Shown: piece after piece, positions 1-11,625 of the stretch
How the letters are laid out: each line of letters starts with the position of its first letter
How positions within the stretch are numbered: the stretch's first letter is position 1
NCBI GenBank assembly: GCA_017871115.1
Contig: JAFCIZ010000002.1
Span: forward strand, 3,307,501-3,371,500
Length of the DNA stretch: 64,000 nucleotides
Reading direction: 5' to 3'
Source of the DNA: Cunninghamella blakesleeana
Lineage: Eukaryota > Mucoromycota > Mucoromycetes > Mucorales > Cunninghamellaceae
Made by a program: the position numbers and the translations under genes
The notes under the pieces: model-generated
Database searches by the model: none
The model's input: the letters and a program-made list of their open reading frames with translations, nothing else
Told to the model about the DNA's origin: nothing

Positions 1-79
1 TTCTCTTTTCGTTTCTTTCTTTTTTTTTTTTTTCTTTCCATTTTCTTTTACTTTTGTATATTCAACCTTATATATTATT

Positions 80-1984
80 ATGCCTTTTAATTCACCATTG
101 CCTTCTAGTTTAGCTAGTATGTATCAAATATGAATTTATATTTAAAAAGGAAAATAAAAACACACTTTTATATCAAGACTTTAATTTTATACTATTTTTG
201 TTATTATTTTATATAAAGGTGAATGTAATAAAGCTGCTAGGATTCTTAATGGATTTATTGGTAATGAAAATAAAAAAAATTAATAATAATAATAATAATA
301 TTAATAGTATTAATGTTAATAAGAACAATAAGTTATATCAACTATGAACATAATTGTATATATATATATATACTTATACGTAACTTATCTTTTCTTTTTT
401 TTCTCTTTTGTAATATTATTATTAATAGATCTTGGCCAAGGAATTGATAAAGTTATACCAACAGATATTCTCCGTAATGCTAAAGGCTTGGCTATATTCA
501 CAGTACTCAAAGGAGGGTTTATTTTTTCTGGCAGAGCTGGTTCTGGTTTAGTTATTGGTAAATAGAGTATTAAAAAAGATATGTATAGGTTTATTAAGAG
601 AAAAAAAAACTGAACTTTATTTTTTTTTCCTATTTAAAAAAAAAGCTAGGTATAATAATAAACATAATATATGAAAAGAATATATTTTTTAATAGTATGG
701 TGTATTTATTCTCTATTATCTGTTTATATATATGCGATATAATATTCATATTTGTTTAGACTACCTGATGGAAGTAAGTGATAATATATATATATTTGAA
801 AGTAAAATAATATATTTATATACTTATATACTTATGAATAACATCTATTTATATTTCTATTTAGGTTTTTCTAGTCCTTCAGCAATTAATGTTTTTGGTA
901 TGGGTTTTGGTGGTCAAGTAGGTAATATTTAATAATAATAAAATATATGGAAATGGTATGAAGTAATTGATGATTAATTACATATATATATTTCGTACGT
1001 ATAGGTGCTGAAGTAACTGATTTTGTCATGGTACTACAAACTCAGGCAGCCGTTAAAGTATTTATGTCACATGGAAACATTACACTTGGTGGAAACCTTT
1101 CAGTAGCAGCAGGGCCTGTAGGTAGAAATGCAGATGTATCAGGAGCAGCATCAGTCAATTCTGTAGCAGCTGTCTTTTCTTATAGTAAAACACGTGGATT
1201 ATTTGCTGGAGTCTCTATAGAAGGATCAGTGATTGTTGAACGATTTGATGCCAATGCCAAAATGTATGGTTATAAAGTGAAAGCAAAAGACTTATTAAGT
1301 GGACATGTGCCAAGACCTGCAGAAGCTGAAGCTCTATATCAAGCTCTCGATCATCGATTTTATGGTAGTGGTAATAGTATGTACAATAACAATGATATGT
1401 ATAACTTTAGACAACCCAGCAACAACAACAACCGACAATTTACACCATATTCAACATCATCGCCTTATTCTGATAACTCTTACAACAACAATATGTATAA
1501 TAGCTATGATGACCCTATATCATCATCAACAGATAACATTAATAATAATGGATTAAGCCGATCGCAAACATGGAGTCGTGCAGCAGTTAAAAGTATGGTT
1601 ACTGGTGGTAGTGGTAGTGTTAATGGAAATAGATATAGATCAGCAAGTACGACGGATCGTTGGGACCAACAACCTTCTTATGCAAGGCATGAGTTTAACG
1701 ACAATGATATTTTATCAATACAAGATCGCGCTTATAGTAATAGCGCATTATCAACAACAGCGATGGAATCAGATGTTACACCACCAACCAAATTGATAAG
1801 TGATGGGAAAATTCGTGCACGTGCCCTCTTTAATTTTAATGCTGAACAAGATGGGGATCTTCCATTTTCAAAAGGGGATATTATTCTTATTACAAAAAAA
1901 TCAGATACTCAACAAGATTGGTGGACTGGTGAATTTAACGATCGTAAAGGAATCTTTCCAGCTAATTTTGTAGAAATTATTTAA
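80..1984 (+). CDS. SYLF domain-SH3 protein (Ysc84/Lsb3 family)
   Basis: Actin-patch protein of the Ysc84/Lsb3 family: the SYLF domain binds lipid and actin and the SH3 domain binds proline-rich endocytic proteins. Seven exons: 80-116, 219-260, 429-557, 646-649, 760-773, 865-921, 1005-1984, giving 420 residues. The start MPFNSPLPSSL is the usual family N-terminus. The SYLF domain fills about residues 12-200 (GQGIDKVIP, AKGLAIFTV, GSGLVIARLPDGS, TLGGNLSVAAGPVGR). A Ser/Asn-rich linker follows. The SH3 domain is the last 58 or so residues (ALFNF, WW, PANFVE). The motif VIARLPDGS is only read in frame if a 4-nt exon (CTAG, 646-649) is included; this exon is inferred from the family consensus, not from transcripts. 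The next exon is only 14 nt. The pyrimidine-rich stretch 1-60 is the likely promoter or leader. Confidence 0.9.
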
Positions 1985-2035
1985 ATATGCATAAACATGT
2001 ATTATTTTAGTATTTATTCTTGTATTATTATTGTT

Positions 2036-2067
<32 letters not shown>

Positions 2068-3688
2068 TATATATAATGTCAATAAATTTACATATATGTA
2101 TTTATTGATCATAAACTAAAAAAAAATTCAAATTTTTATTTAATATCCATCTTTTCTTCCTATTTTTATTTTTTAATGAACAAACTGGGTTTTATTTTTT
2201 TATTTTACTCATACATATATGTATGTATATATAATTGTAATTTAAGTTCATTACAAGGTCACTATTGACACAATAAGAGGTTAATAAATAAAATAAAATA
2301 AAAATGATAGTTTAGAATATACTATTCATATTTCTCACTTTTCTTTTCTTTTTGGTGATAATCTCTTTGTATTGTTATTATGTGTGACTCGAACCAACAG
2401 CGGTTTATATTTAATATAATATAAACAAATTAATAGATAATTTTATTGATATTTTATAATGATATTAAACATTTGGTTGTTTACCCACACTTTCTCTATC
2501 TTTTTAAAAAAATTAAAATAAAAAAATTCAAGTACACAATAAAAATAAAAATAGTAATGTAGTATTATAAGCATTTAAAAATAAGTACGTAAATGAAAAA
2601 GCTAATTTTGCACATAGTATGACACAAATAAATACGATTACAGCGTGGAATAGTTCAACAAATCCAAAAGCGTTTTTTTAATCATTTAAAAAAAAAAATA
2701 AAAAACAATTACGAAACAAAGGGCTCAATTATAATGATTATTTAAAAAAATACAATTACATTTAACAATAATATCATTACTTTTGATACACACCAAATCG
2801 AAAAATGGATAATAATAGCAATAATAAAAATCATTCAATCATTCAATCATTCACATGATCAAAAATAAGATATATGTCATTCACTAGTTATAAAAAGAGA
2901 ACCTTCAAACATCACAAAATAACAATAATATTAGTATAAGCTTTTGTTTAAAGTAAATAGAGTTAGTATTCTATAAACTACATCAATATTAAAAATATTA
3001 TTACATTGAATAAATAATGTTAAAAGAGATCATATTTTTAAATTTTTAAAAATAAAAAAAAAGCAGAAAGGTATACCAAAATCAAAATACATAAGAGTCT
3101 GTGAAAATTAATTAATTTTTAGAATAGTAGTTATAATGGTAGTATTCATTTTTATCCATATCTATATATTTATTTATGTGCATATCATTTTGAATAGATA
3201 ATAGTATGTACTTGATTTTATAAATTATTTTTTCTTTTTTTAGTATATATAAACAAATGCCGCAGCCGGTATTTTCTGATTTTTTTTAGAAAAGTAAAAG
3301 TATTAGAATTATATTAATGCGCTGATAATAATAATAATAATAATAGTGATAAATGATAATTTAAATATAAATTAATATATAATGATTTTATTAAATTCAA
3401 TGATGGGTGCTGTCAATAAATAAAATATAATAATAGGTTTTTGTGTAGGCGAAAGAAAGAAACACGTAGGGTTGGCCGCATTTTTTTATGCTAACCAAAG
3501 CGGCGGAAATTAAAATTACCTATTTTAAATTTCGACCTGTTTTACCTTTTTTTGCTTTTTTTTACTACCTTTTCTTTCTTTCTCTCTTTTTTTTTATTAT
3601 CAGTATATACTTAGGTTTTTTTTTTTTTTTACTTTTATATACATATATAAACATTTTTTTTATTGTTATTAAGTAAAAAGTTACTGAA
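1985..3688. other. intergenic, AT-rich, no gene seen
   Basis: Spacer of about 1.7 kb between two plus-strand genes. It begins with TA-dinucleotide tract (2050-2075) in the probable 3' UTR of the SYLF gene. The last 300 bases are the likely promoter of the ubiquitin ligase and carry the only GC-richer patches (around 3450-3510). Open frames at 3488-3676 and on the opposite strand are Phe/Lys homopolymer translations and are not credible genes. Confidence 0.6.
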
Positions 3689-5028
3689 ATGGTAAATGAA
3701 AATAAATATGGATTGATAAATGATGCATATAGTAATACAAAGATATAAAACACTCTTTGAAAAAGAAACGAGATAAACTAGATAAATCCTCCTTTTTAAT
3801 TGATTTTTTTGAAAATAAAGAGTTTTGACAGTGATAGTGAAATATTTGGATATGATGATGATGACCAAAGTTTTTATAATGAAGACTATGGTAACTTGTA
3901 AGTAGATGAATATATTTTCCCATTGAAAAAAAAAAAAAAAGTATTAATTACAACAATGAAACATTAAATTGTCTTATTCTTTATTTTATTTTTAGTATTT
4001 TTTTCTATTCAGCATATGAAAGTAATAATATACAGAAAGAAAGATTTTACACTAATACCTATATAACGTTGTTTTTTGTTTTAAAGATAATGATACCACC
4101 TTAAGCGAAGAAGAAACCGCAGATTCGGCAATACAAAATAATTCTTTAACAAAAACTGATCTCAAAGAACTTCAAACCAAGAAAACCACTCATGTCTCTT
4201 CCTTAATTGGTAAATATAAATAGGAATAGTCATTACGTATATGTATATAAAAGAAAAGAAATAACCTTTATTTATTTTATTTTAGACAAATCAGCAAATA
4301 TCACCGTACAACTATTAAGACATTATCATTGGAATACAGAAAGATTATTGGATGATTATTTCAATGATTTTAGTAAGGTTCAAGAAATTATTGGAATAGA
4401 TTTAAGCCGTCTCAGTTGCAAACATTCTTTATTATCCACCACTCGAGTTGCAGAATTAATACAGTGTTCCTTTCAATGTGGTATATGTTTGGATGATGAT
4501 ATTAATACTGAAGTAGTTTGTACAGCTTGTGGTCATTTCTTTTGTGTACCTTGTTATTATCAATATATAAAAGAAAAAATCACTAATGGGTTTTATGCTG
4601 GAATTGAGTGTATGCAAGGTGGTTGTGCTCTTTTATTGGAAGACCCATTAATCTATTCTATAATAGATAAATCTCTTGGTGAAAAGTAATTTTTTTTTTC
4701 TCGCCTTCTTTTTTCTTTTTTTTTTTTTAGATAAAAAAAAAAATACAAATGAAAATAATAATTGTAACATGAGTCGTATATACATAAATATTTATATTTA
4801 TATTTATATTTTATTTCTTTCTTTTTCTTTATTAGATATATGAATGCATTAGATAATCAATTTGTGAATGATATGAACAGTTTAAAGTGGTGTCCATTCC
4901 CTAATTGTGATTATATTATTGAACTTCCCAATCTTCCATCCTCAAGTAATTTGATTGTTCCCATTGTTGATTGTGCTTGTGGTAACAGATTTTGTTTTGG
5001 TTGTGATATGGAAGATCACAGAGTTAGT

Positions 5029-5069
<41 letters not shown>

Positions 5070-6127
5070 GTTATCATTTATCATTTTTATTTTTATTTAA
5101 TTGTATATTTTATATTTTTATTATGTTTATATATATATATATATATATATATTATAGCCTGCGCCTTGTTATTTAGTAAAAAAATGGATAAAAAAAATAA
5201 TTGAATACACACCTTCACTTAATTGGATAGTTTGTAATACAAAACCTTGCCCATTTTGTTTTTCTCCAATTGAAAAAAGAGGTGGATGTCAACATATGGT
5301 TTGTAGAAAGTGCAATAAGGGATTTTGTTGGCTTTGTTTAGGTATTAAATAAATAAAACAATTATGTTGATAATAATATCAATAATAATAAGAATAATAA
5401 TATTTTAAATTAATATTTTATAGGCGACTGGAATAATCATCAAGGAGGATCTTGGTGTAATCAATACTTGGAAAAAAATAAAGATAAAGCTCAAAAAAGG
5501 ATGCAAAATTATAATCGATATATGCATGTAAGTACGATTAATATGTGCTTTTTTTCTCTCTAAAAAAATATTATTGTGATTATGATTATATTTATATATT
5601 TATTTCTAGTATCACGACAGATATAAAAATCATGAAGATATTGTAAAGCTTTGCAAAAAACTATATTTGGATGTTGAAAGCAAAATGACTTTTTTACAAA
5701 ATCAAAAGAATATTTCTTGGATCGATACTCAAGTTTTATTAAAAGCTGCCCATTTAACTATTGAAACGCGTACATTATTAAAATGGACTTATGTTTTTGC
5801 TTTCTATGTTGAAGAATCTAACGAATCTGTCATTTTTGAAGTATATAATAGTTATATAAACTTCTATATATATGTATATATGTATTCATTCTATTTTTAT
5901 TTTTATTATTATTATTAATATTTGCTTAGGATAATCAAAGAGACGTTGAAATTGTAGTTGGAAATTTAACTAGCATATTGGAGGGCAAAATTAATGATCT
6001 TAGGCCTGAATTTAGACAAAATATTATTGATATGATGTCATATATTAAATCGAGAAGGAATAAGCTTTTAATGCATGTACATAATGGATTATATGAGGAT
6101 ACTTGGCAATTTAATACCATATGGTGA
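3689..6127 (+). CDS. Ariadne-type RBR E3 ubiquitin ligase
   Basis: RING-between-RING ubiquitin ligase of the Ariadne (HHARI/Ari-1) group, which passes ubiquitin from an E2 to a catalytic cysteine and then to substrate. Model, 510 residues: 3689-3691, 3821-3897, 3996-4021, 4087-4209, 4286-4685, 4836-5022, 5158-5341, 5424-5527, 5610-5840, 5930-6127. An acidic N-terminus (MSFDSDSE) leads to RING1 from about residue 141 (CGICLDDD, CGHFFC), the IBR (CPFPNCDY, CACGNRFCFGC) and RING2 (CPFC, RGGCQHMVC, CWLCLG). By family alignment Cys316 in GGCQHM is the thioester cysteine. The C-terminal Ariadne domain ends in DTWQFNTIW. The initiator ATG sits alone at the end of exon 1 and is inferred from frame and the acidic start. 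The 26-nt third exon (encoding FIFFYSAYE) is the weakest part, since a better-looking acceptor (TTCAG) nearby breaks the frame. Confidence 0.9.
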
Positions 6128-6484
6128 TAAAAACATGCACACACGTACACACACATACATATAAAAAAAAAGCAGTTGTTCAGCTCACATATAAATAAAA
6201 AAAGGAAAAGAAAAAGGCAGTGCATATATGGTTATTTTTTTCATCTGTGATTAAATAGTTTTTTTTTAGCATAAAAAGATTTAATAAAAAAATTGTCATT
6301 TCTATTTTTTAAGCCCCGGCAAATTTTTTTTAAAAAGTTTTTGATGTCCCTTTTCTTTCATTCTTCTTTCCCTTTCACTTTTATGTTTTTTAATTCACCT
6401 TCAGTGATTAAAAGGCAACGATTATTTTATCTACATTCATGTCAATTCATTCAAATTTTTAAAAACATTCAACAAAATAAAATA
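6128..6484. other. intergenic, promoter of exonuclease gene
   Basis: About 360 bases between two plus-strand genes. It holds a short GC patch (AAGCCCCGGC, about 6311-6320) followed by pyrimidine-rich sequence typical of promoters in this window. Upstream in-frame ATGs exist (for example 6293 and 6344), but their translation is Phe-rich and unlike a folded N-terminus. Confidence 0.5.
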
Positions 6485-8605
6485 ATGGCTAATGCTTATA
6501 ATAATAAGATAGTAAATTCTAAGAAGTCCTATTATGAAGATTCTGCCATCGCTACTACTACTACAACCACTGTAGATACTATCCAAGCCAATAAAGAGGT
6601 ACCTAAACAGTCCATACAGCATGAAGAAGTCAAAAATTCAACTTTGGGGGCAACATATTTTTATCAGGTACCAGTATATCATTCAGCAATGAATCCATAC
6701 CAACCGATTCCTCCTTCTGTTTCAAATTATATACCTTCCTCCTCTTCGTCATGGTTACCTTTTGATTCAAATTTTTCTACGACTACTAAAGATTATAATA
6801 ATGATAAGAATAATATAAATAATTCTTTACCATACACGCCTTTATTTGGTTATCCAAATCCAGCATATCCTATGACGTATATTAATTCATATCCATCCAC
6901 TTTAAATAATAGTAATAACAATATCTATTCAGTTCCTAACCATTCCCTTAGATATCCAAACACAACGACCAATAATTTTCAACCAATATACTCTCGCCAT
7001 TTTTCAAGTGCAAGTTCCAATCAAAAGTATGTTCAAATGATTATGTACTAAAGAAAAAGATCATATACCGTATATTTACTCATTAAATCTTAATTACATT
7101 TCTGCCTTTTTTAATATTTCTATTAATTTTGTTTAGACAAACGACAGTTGAAATAATAGCCAAAAAGGATATATACAACAATCAAAAGATGTATCATAAT
7201 AATAAAAAATATATTAGAAGAACGGAAGAGGAAGAGGAGAATGCAATAAAAGCAAAGAATGAAAGATTAGCAAAAGTGGCATATAGAAAAGAATTAAGAG
7301 TAAAATTACGTGATTATTTAAATGAATTACCACAGCTTCAAGTACCATCTCATTATCAGGTAGCATGTATTGACTCTATACAAACCGCTAATGAAGCCCT
7401 CTCGAAGATGACAAGGTTAGCATATATATATATAATTAAATTCAATTGAAAGAAAAAATATTGGCAATCATTAATATTTACTATTATTATTATTATCATT
7501 TGAATGATGATTCTTATTATAATATATAAATATATATATATATATACACATAGAAATGAGACATTATTTGGGGTAGATATGGAATGGAAGCCTTGCTTTG
7601 TCAAAGGAGGAAAAGAAAATAAGACAGGTGTCATTCAAATATGTGGGAAAAATCAAATCTTATTAATTCAAACATCACAAATGAAAAGTAAATCGAATAT
7701 ATACATGATGAATAATCATAGCAATAATAATTTTTAATTAATATAAATTATTTTATTTAGCTCTACCTGACGAATTAGTCCATTTTTTAGAAAGTAAAAC
7801 AATTTTCAAAGTAGGCGTTAATATTATCGGCGATGGAAAAAAACTAATACGTGATTTTGGTATTTATACAAATGGTTTACTTGATTTGGGATTCTTAAGT
7901 CAAGATATTGGAAATCCTTTAAAAAAAGAATTTACTGGCAAATCGCTTCGCACAATGGTTGGGTTATATGTAAATGGAAACGTGAAAATTGATATTTATT
8001 TAATGATTATGGTTTATTTATTTATTTTATTAATTAATGGTTTATTCTTCATCATTTTTTTTTTTATTTTTGTTTTACAAAATAGATAGGAAAAAACTTG
8101 CCAAAAGGGAAAGTGCAGTTAAGTGATTGGAATAGAAAAGTACTTAGCCCTAACCAATTTAAATATGCTTCTACTGATGTATATGTAAGTTATCATGAAA
8201 GTTTATATAATTACATCATCTTCAAGCAAATATATATATAAGTAATTATAATTTTTAAATATATATGTATACTGATTTAAAATTTTCTCTAGGCAACTTA
8301 TTCCCTATATCATGCAATAATAAAATCTTCAAATAATAATCAACGATCACTACCACCAAGGGTTAGAAATCTAATAGAAGAACATAAAAACCTCAAGAAC
8401 GAACAAGATAATGTAAATACATATACATTGTAAATAAATTAAAATTGGATGAAATCGCTAATAATATTCAACTTTTCTTTCTTTTTCTTTTCTTATTCAA
8501 TGATATTAATGACATTAATAGGATCTGTACAATAATTCAACATATTCTCCTAAGCAAACTACAACCATCATAAAGTCTAATCAGCCATTAAAAAAAAATT
8601 CATAA
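6485..8605 (+). CDS. DEDDy 3'-5' exonuclease (WRN-exonuclease-like)
   Basis: Ribonuclease-H-fold 3'-5' exonuclease of the DEDDy group, closest in motif layout to the Werner-type exonuclease domain. Seven exons: 6485-7026, 7137-7415, 7554-7687, 7761-7969, 8086-8184, 8293-8412, 8522-8605, giving 488 residues. Residues 1-180 are low-complexity (Ser/Asn/Tyr/Pro-rich); a charged segment (RRTEEEEE) follows. Exo I is GVDMEWKP (Asp282, Glu284), Exo II is VGVNIIGDGKKLIRDFG (Asp343) and Exo III is KYASTDVY (Tyr415, Asp419), so all four acidic residues and the tyrosine are present. There is no helicase domain. The substrate (DNA or RNA) cannot be told from sequence. The start was chosen at the first ATG after which the frame looks protein-like; a longer N-terminus from 6293 is possible. 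Confidence 0.88.
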
Positions 8606-9157
8606 TTTATTTATATCTATATATTGTACCATATATTTTCATTTTTATTATTATACAAAAAACTTATCTTATATTTTATTATATTTATATGATATATTCA
8701 ATTCAATAATTTATCATCATTGCCATTATTATTATTTTTGTCATCAAACAATACAAAAGCATCTATCCCTAATATATATCAATATACTTGATGTTAAACA
8801 GCCCTCATTATTATTTAATTATATCTATATTCGTAATAAATAATGATTTAATCTATTTTCCTTTTTTATTTAATACAATCAGAACATTAAAAATATATAA
8901 AAATGTACATAATTACATCCAACAAATAGCTGATAATAATATAAAATAAAATTGAGTCAAAAAAGAAACCCGAGTTTGTACGAAGGCATCATATTTAAGT
9001 TACAATGATTTTTTGAGTCAAAAAATATAACCGAGTTTTTCGGAATTTGAATCGAGTAACATAAAAAAAATTACATATAACAGGCTAGTTTTTTTTTTAC
9101 AGCTCACTTTTTTCTCTCCCTATATTTTTTTAATACATAATATAAAAAATAGAAACA
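8606..9157. other. intergenic, promoter of SLP2 gene
   Basis: About 550 bases of 3' UTR and promoter between two plus-strand genes. No coding sequence is seen. Two similar TGAGTCA-containing blocks (listed separately) lie 100-200 bases before the start codon of the stomatin-like gene. Confidence 0.6.
8952..9049 (+). promoter_or_regulatory. pair of TGAGTCA/CCGAGTTT promoter blocks
   Basis: Two imperfect direct copies, 8952-8987 and 9013-9049, 61 bases apart. Each begins TTGAGTCAAAAAA and continues with a CCGAGTTT core at the same distance, ending in a CG-containing tail. TGAGTCA is the core site of AP-1/Gcn4-type bZIP factors. Position upstream of the SLP2 start suggests a regulatory role; this is inference. 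Confidence 0.4.
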
Positions 9158-11067
9158 ATGAATAGTATGATAAAAAGAACAGCTTTAAATATAACAAAAC
9201 GACCAACCAATTTAACTTCAACTATAATTCGCCAAGCTCAAAAGGTATAATATCATTTGTATCCTATTTTTTTTATTTTTTTTAAAAAAATGAGAAAAAT
9301 AGAATCAAGTATTGATATATAGTCTTGGTTTTTTATTCTGTTTCCTCTTTTTTTTAAAATAAATAAATAAATAAATAAATAGAATACACCTATCGCTTTT
9401 CAACGAGTTGCTTATTACGGCGGATATGGATATAATAATGATTATGATTATGGATCAAATTCTGTAGGCCCTACTTCAGGTTGGGGAGGTGAACGTAAAT
9501 CTCTGCCACGCAACACGGTAATCTAATCATAAATAAAATAATAATAATAATAATAATAATAATATAATTTAAATGGAAAAATACTTGTATTAATAAACCA
9601 TTTATCTTGTTTTACTTGTATATTTAGATAATAAAATTTGTACCTCAACAAGAAGCTTGGATTGTAGAACGTATGGGTAAATTCCATCGTATGCTTGATC
9701 CTGGGTTAAATATTCTTGTACCTATTATTGATCGTATTAAATATGTTAAAAGCCTTAAAGAAACCGCTATTGAAGTCCCAAGTCAAAGTGCTATTACTCA
9801 AGGTAAATATATATACATGTATATAAAAGGGGTTATTTTATTTTATTATATAAATACAATAATGTATAGATGGATTTTCATTTTATTTATTTATAATAAT
9901 GCGTATGTTTATTTTTTATTTTTCATATAGATAATGTTACACTAGAATTAGATGGTGTATTATATTTCCGTATTATTGATCCATTCAAAGCTTCTTATGG
10001 AGTCGAAGATGCTGAATTCGCTATTACACAATTGGCTCAAACAACTATGCGTGCTGAAATTGGTCAGATGACTTTGGATAAAACACTTGCCGAACGCGCT
10101 CATTTAAATGCTAATATTGTTTATGCTATTAATTCTGCTGCTGAAGATTGGGGTATTCGTTGTTTACGTTATGAAATCCGTAAGCGATATAGAAATAATA
10201 TATATATATATATATGTCAAAAAGTGGAAGAGGAAGAAGAAGGAGAATAAATAATAAGAATAATATGTACATGTATTCATCTTATACTTTTTGTTTTTAT
10301 ATTTTTTATCTTTATTTTTTTACGTTTTTAATAATAGGTGATATTCATCCTCCTAGTAAAGTGGTTGAATCTATGCACCAACAAGTATCAGCTGAAAGAA
10401 CCAAACGTGCTCAAATCCTTGAATCTGAAGGGGCTCGTCAAGCAGCTATTAATGTCGCTGAAGGTCGTAAGCAGGCAACTATTCTTGCTTCTGAAGCCGA
10501 AAAAGCCGAACAAGTCAATTTAGCCTCTGGTGAAGCCGAAGCGATTTTGTTACGTGCCCAAGCTACCGCAAGAGGTATTGAAAAAGTAGCTACCGCCATC
10601 TCTCGTGAACATGGTCATGATGCGGTCTCCATGGCTGTCGCTGAAAAATATGTGGATGCCTTTGGTAAAATGGCTAAAGAAGGTACCACTTTAATTGTTC
10701 CTGCTGCTGCAAATGATGCTGCTTCAATGGTTGCTCAGGTAAATTACAAAAAACAAAATAAAAAAAAATGAAAATAAAAAAAAATGAAAATAAAAAAAAA
10801 GGCTCGTGATGTATATGCATATATATAATAGGAATAAAGTAGATAGGTATTTATATTAACTATTACGTATTTTATTTTTTTATTTTTTATCATTAGGCAT
10901 TGTCCATTTATAACTCTATTGGCACGAAGAAAGTGAATTCACCACCATCCACTCCTTCATCCACTCCATCATCACATGCTCATAGTATAAAAGAAGAAAT
11001 GACTCAAGACCTTTTGAATGCAACTGAGCATCAATCTTCTTTTTCTGAACCTACTAAGGAAAATTAA
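9158..11067 (+). CDS. SLP2: mitochondrial stomatin-like protein 2 (SPFH family)
   Basis: SPFH/prohibitin-homology scaffold of the inner mitochondrial membrane. Family members organise cardiolipin-rich domains and interact with prohibitins. Six exons: 9158-9244, 9383-9517, 9628-9802, 9931-10179, 10338-10738, 10897-11067, giving 405 residues. The basic, acid-free N-terminus (MNSMIKRTALNITKR) looks like a mitochondrial presequence, followed by a Tyr/Gly-rich stretch. The SPFH domain begins at FVPQQEAWIVERMGKF and includes LDPGLNILVPIID, VTLELDGVLYFRI and the strongly conserved AQTTMRAEIGQM...LAERAHLN. The Ala/Glu-rich coiled coil follows (ILESEGARQAAIN, EAEKAEQVNLASGEAEA) and then the SLP2-type tail (AMAVAEKYVDAFGKMAKEGTT pattern in the 10620-10690 region). 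The C-terminal Ser/Thr/Pro segment is variable. It faces a convergent neighbour across a 558-bp spacer. Confidence 0.95.
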
Positions 11068-11625
11068 ATTATATATACATATAAAAAAAATAGAATGTAA
11101 ATATTATATCTCGTTATAATCAAAAAAAAGAGGGGAGAGGTGGTCATTTGAAGTGATCTTTTTTTTATTTATCAATATTGTTGTATTTATTACATCATTT
11201 TTTTATTTTTATTTTTATTTCAATAACAATAACAATAATAATATAATAATAATAAAAGTATTACTATTAAAGAAATATACACGATAGAAAATGTAAATTC
11301 TCTGTTTTTTAAATGCAAATGATACTTTTTTATTTATTTAATTAATATGCTAGATATACTTTTTTATATATAATTAATATAATAATACAATATATGAATG
11401 ATGATGATAATTTTTAAATTAGTAATCCAATGCTAAATTAATATGTGTACAAAATGAAATTGTGAATAACTAAATAATAGTAATAAAATAACAAAATAAT
11501 AAAGTAGTAAAATAGTAAAGTAATAAAATAATAAAATAATAAAGTAATAAAATAATAAAATAATTATATGAAATATAGTAATACAAGATTAATTTTAGAA
11601 TAATATATATATATATATATATATA
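11068..11625. other. convergent intergenic spacer
   Basis: Tail-to-tail spacer between SLP2 (plus) and the ThrE-like gene (minus). It contains TAA-rich sequence and the imperfect tandem array listed separately. No coding potential seen; it should hold both polyadenylation regions. Confidence 0.6.
11475..11565. repeat. imperfect tandem array, TAAAATAATAAAG-like unit
   Basis: About 90 bases made of TAAAATA, TAAAGTA and TAGTAAA blocks repeated with small changes (units of roughly 13-18 bases). It lies in the convergent spacer, so it probably affects no protein. Confidence 0.6.

Noticed and set aside
2380..2400. GACTCGAACC box resembling a tRNA T-arm on the minus strand
   Set aside because: The stems do not pair and no D-arm or anticodon arm is found at the right distance.
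3488..3923. Overlapping open frames on both strands
   Set aside because: Translations of T and A runs (poly-Phe, poly-Lys); the minus-strand ones overlap the ligase start exons.
6293..6484. Longer N-terminus for the exonuclease from upstream in-frame ATGs
   Set aside because: The added residues are Phe/Lys/Ser-rich with no conserved pattern, and the region looks like promoter and leader.
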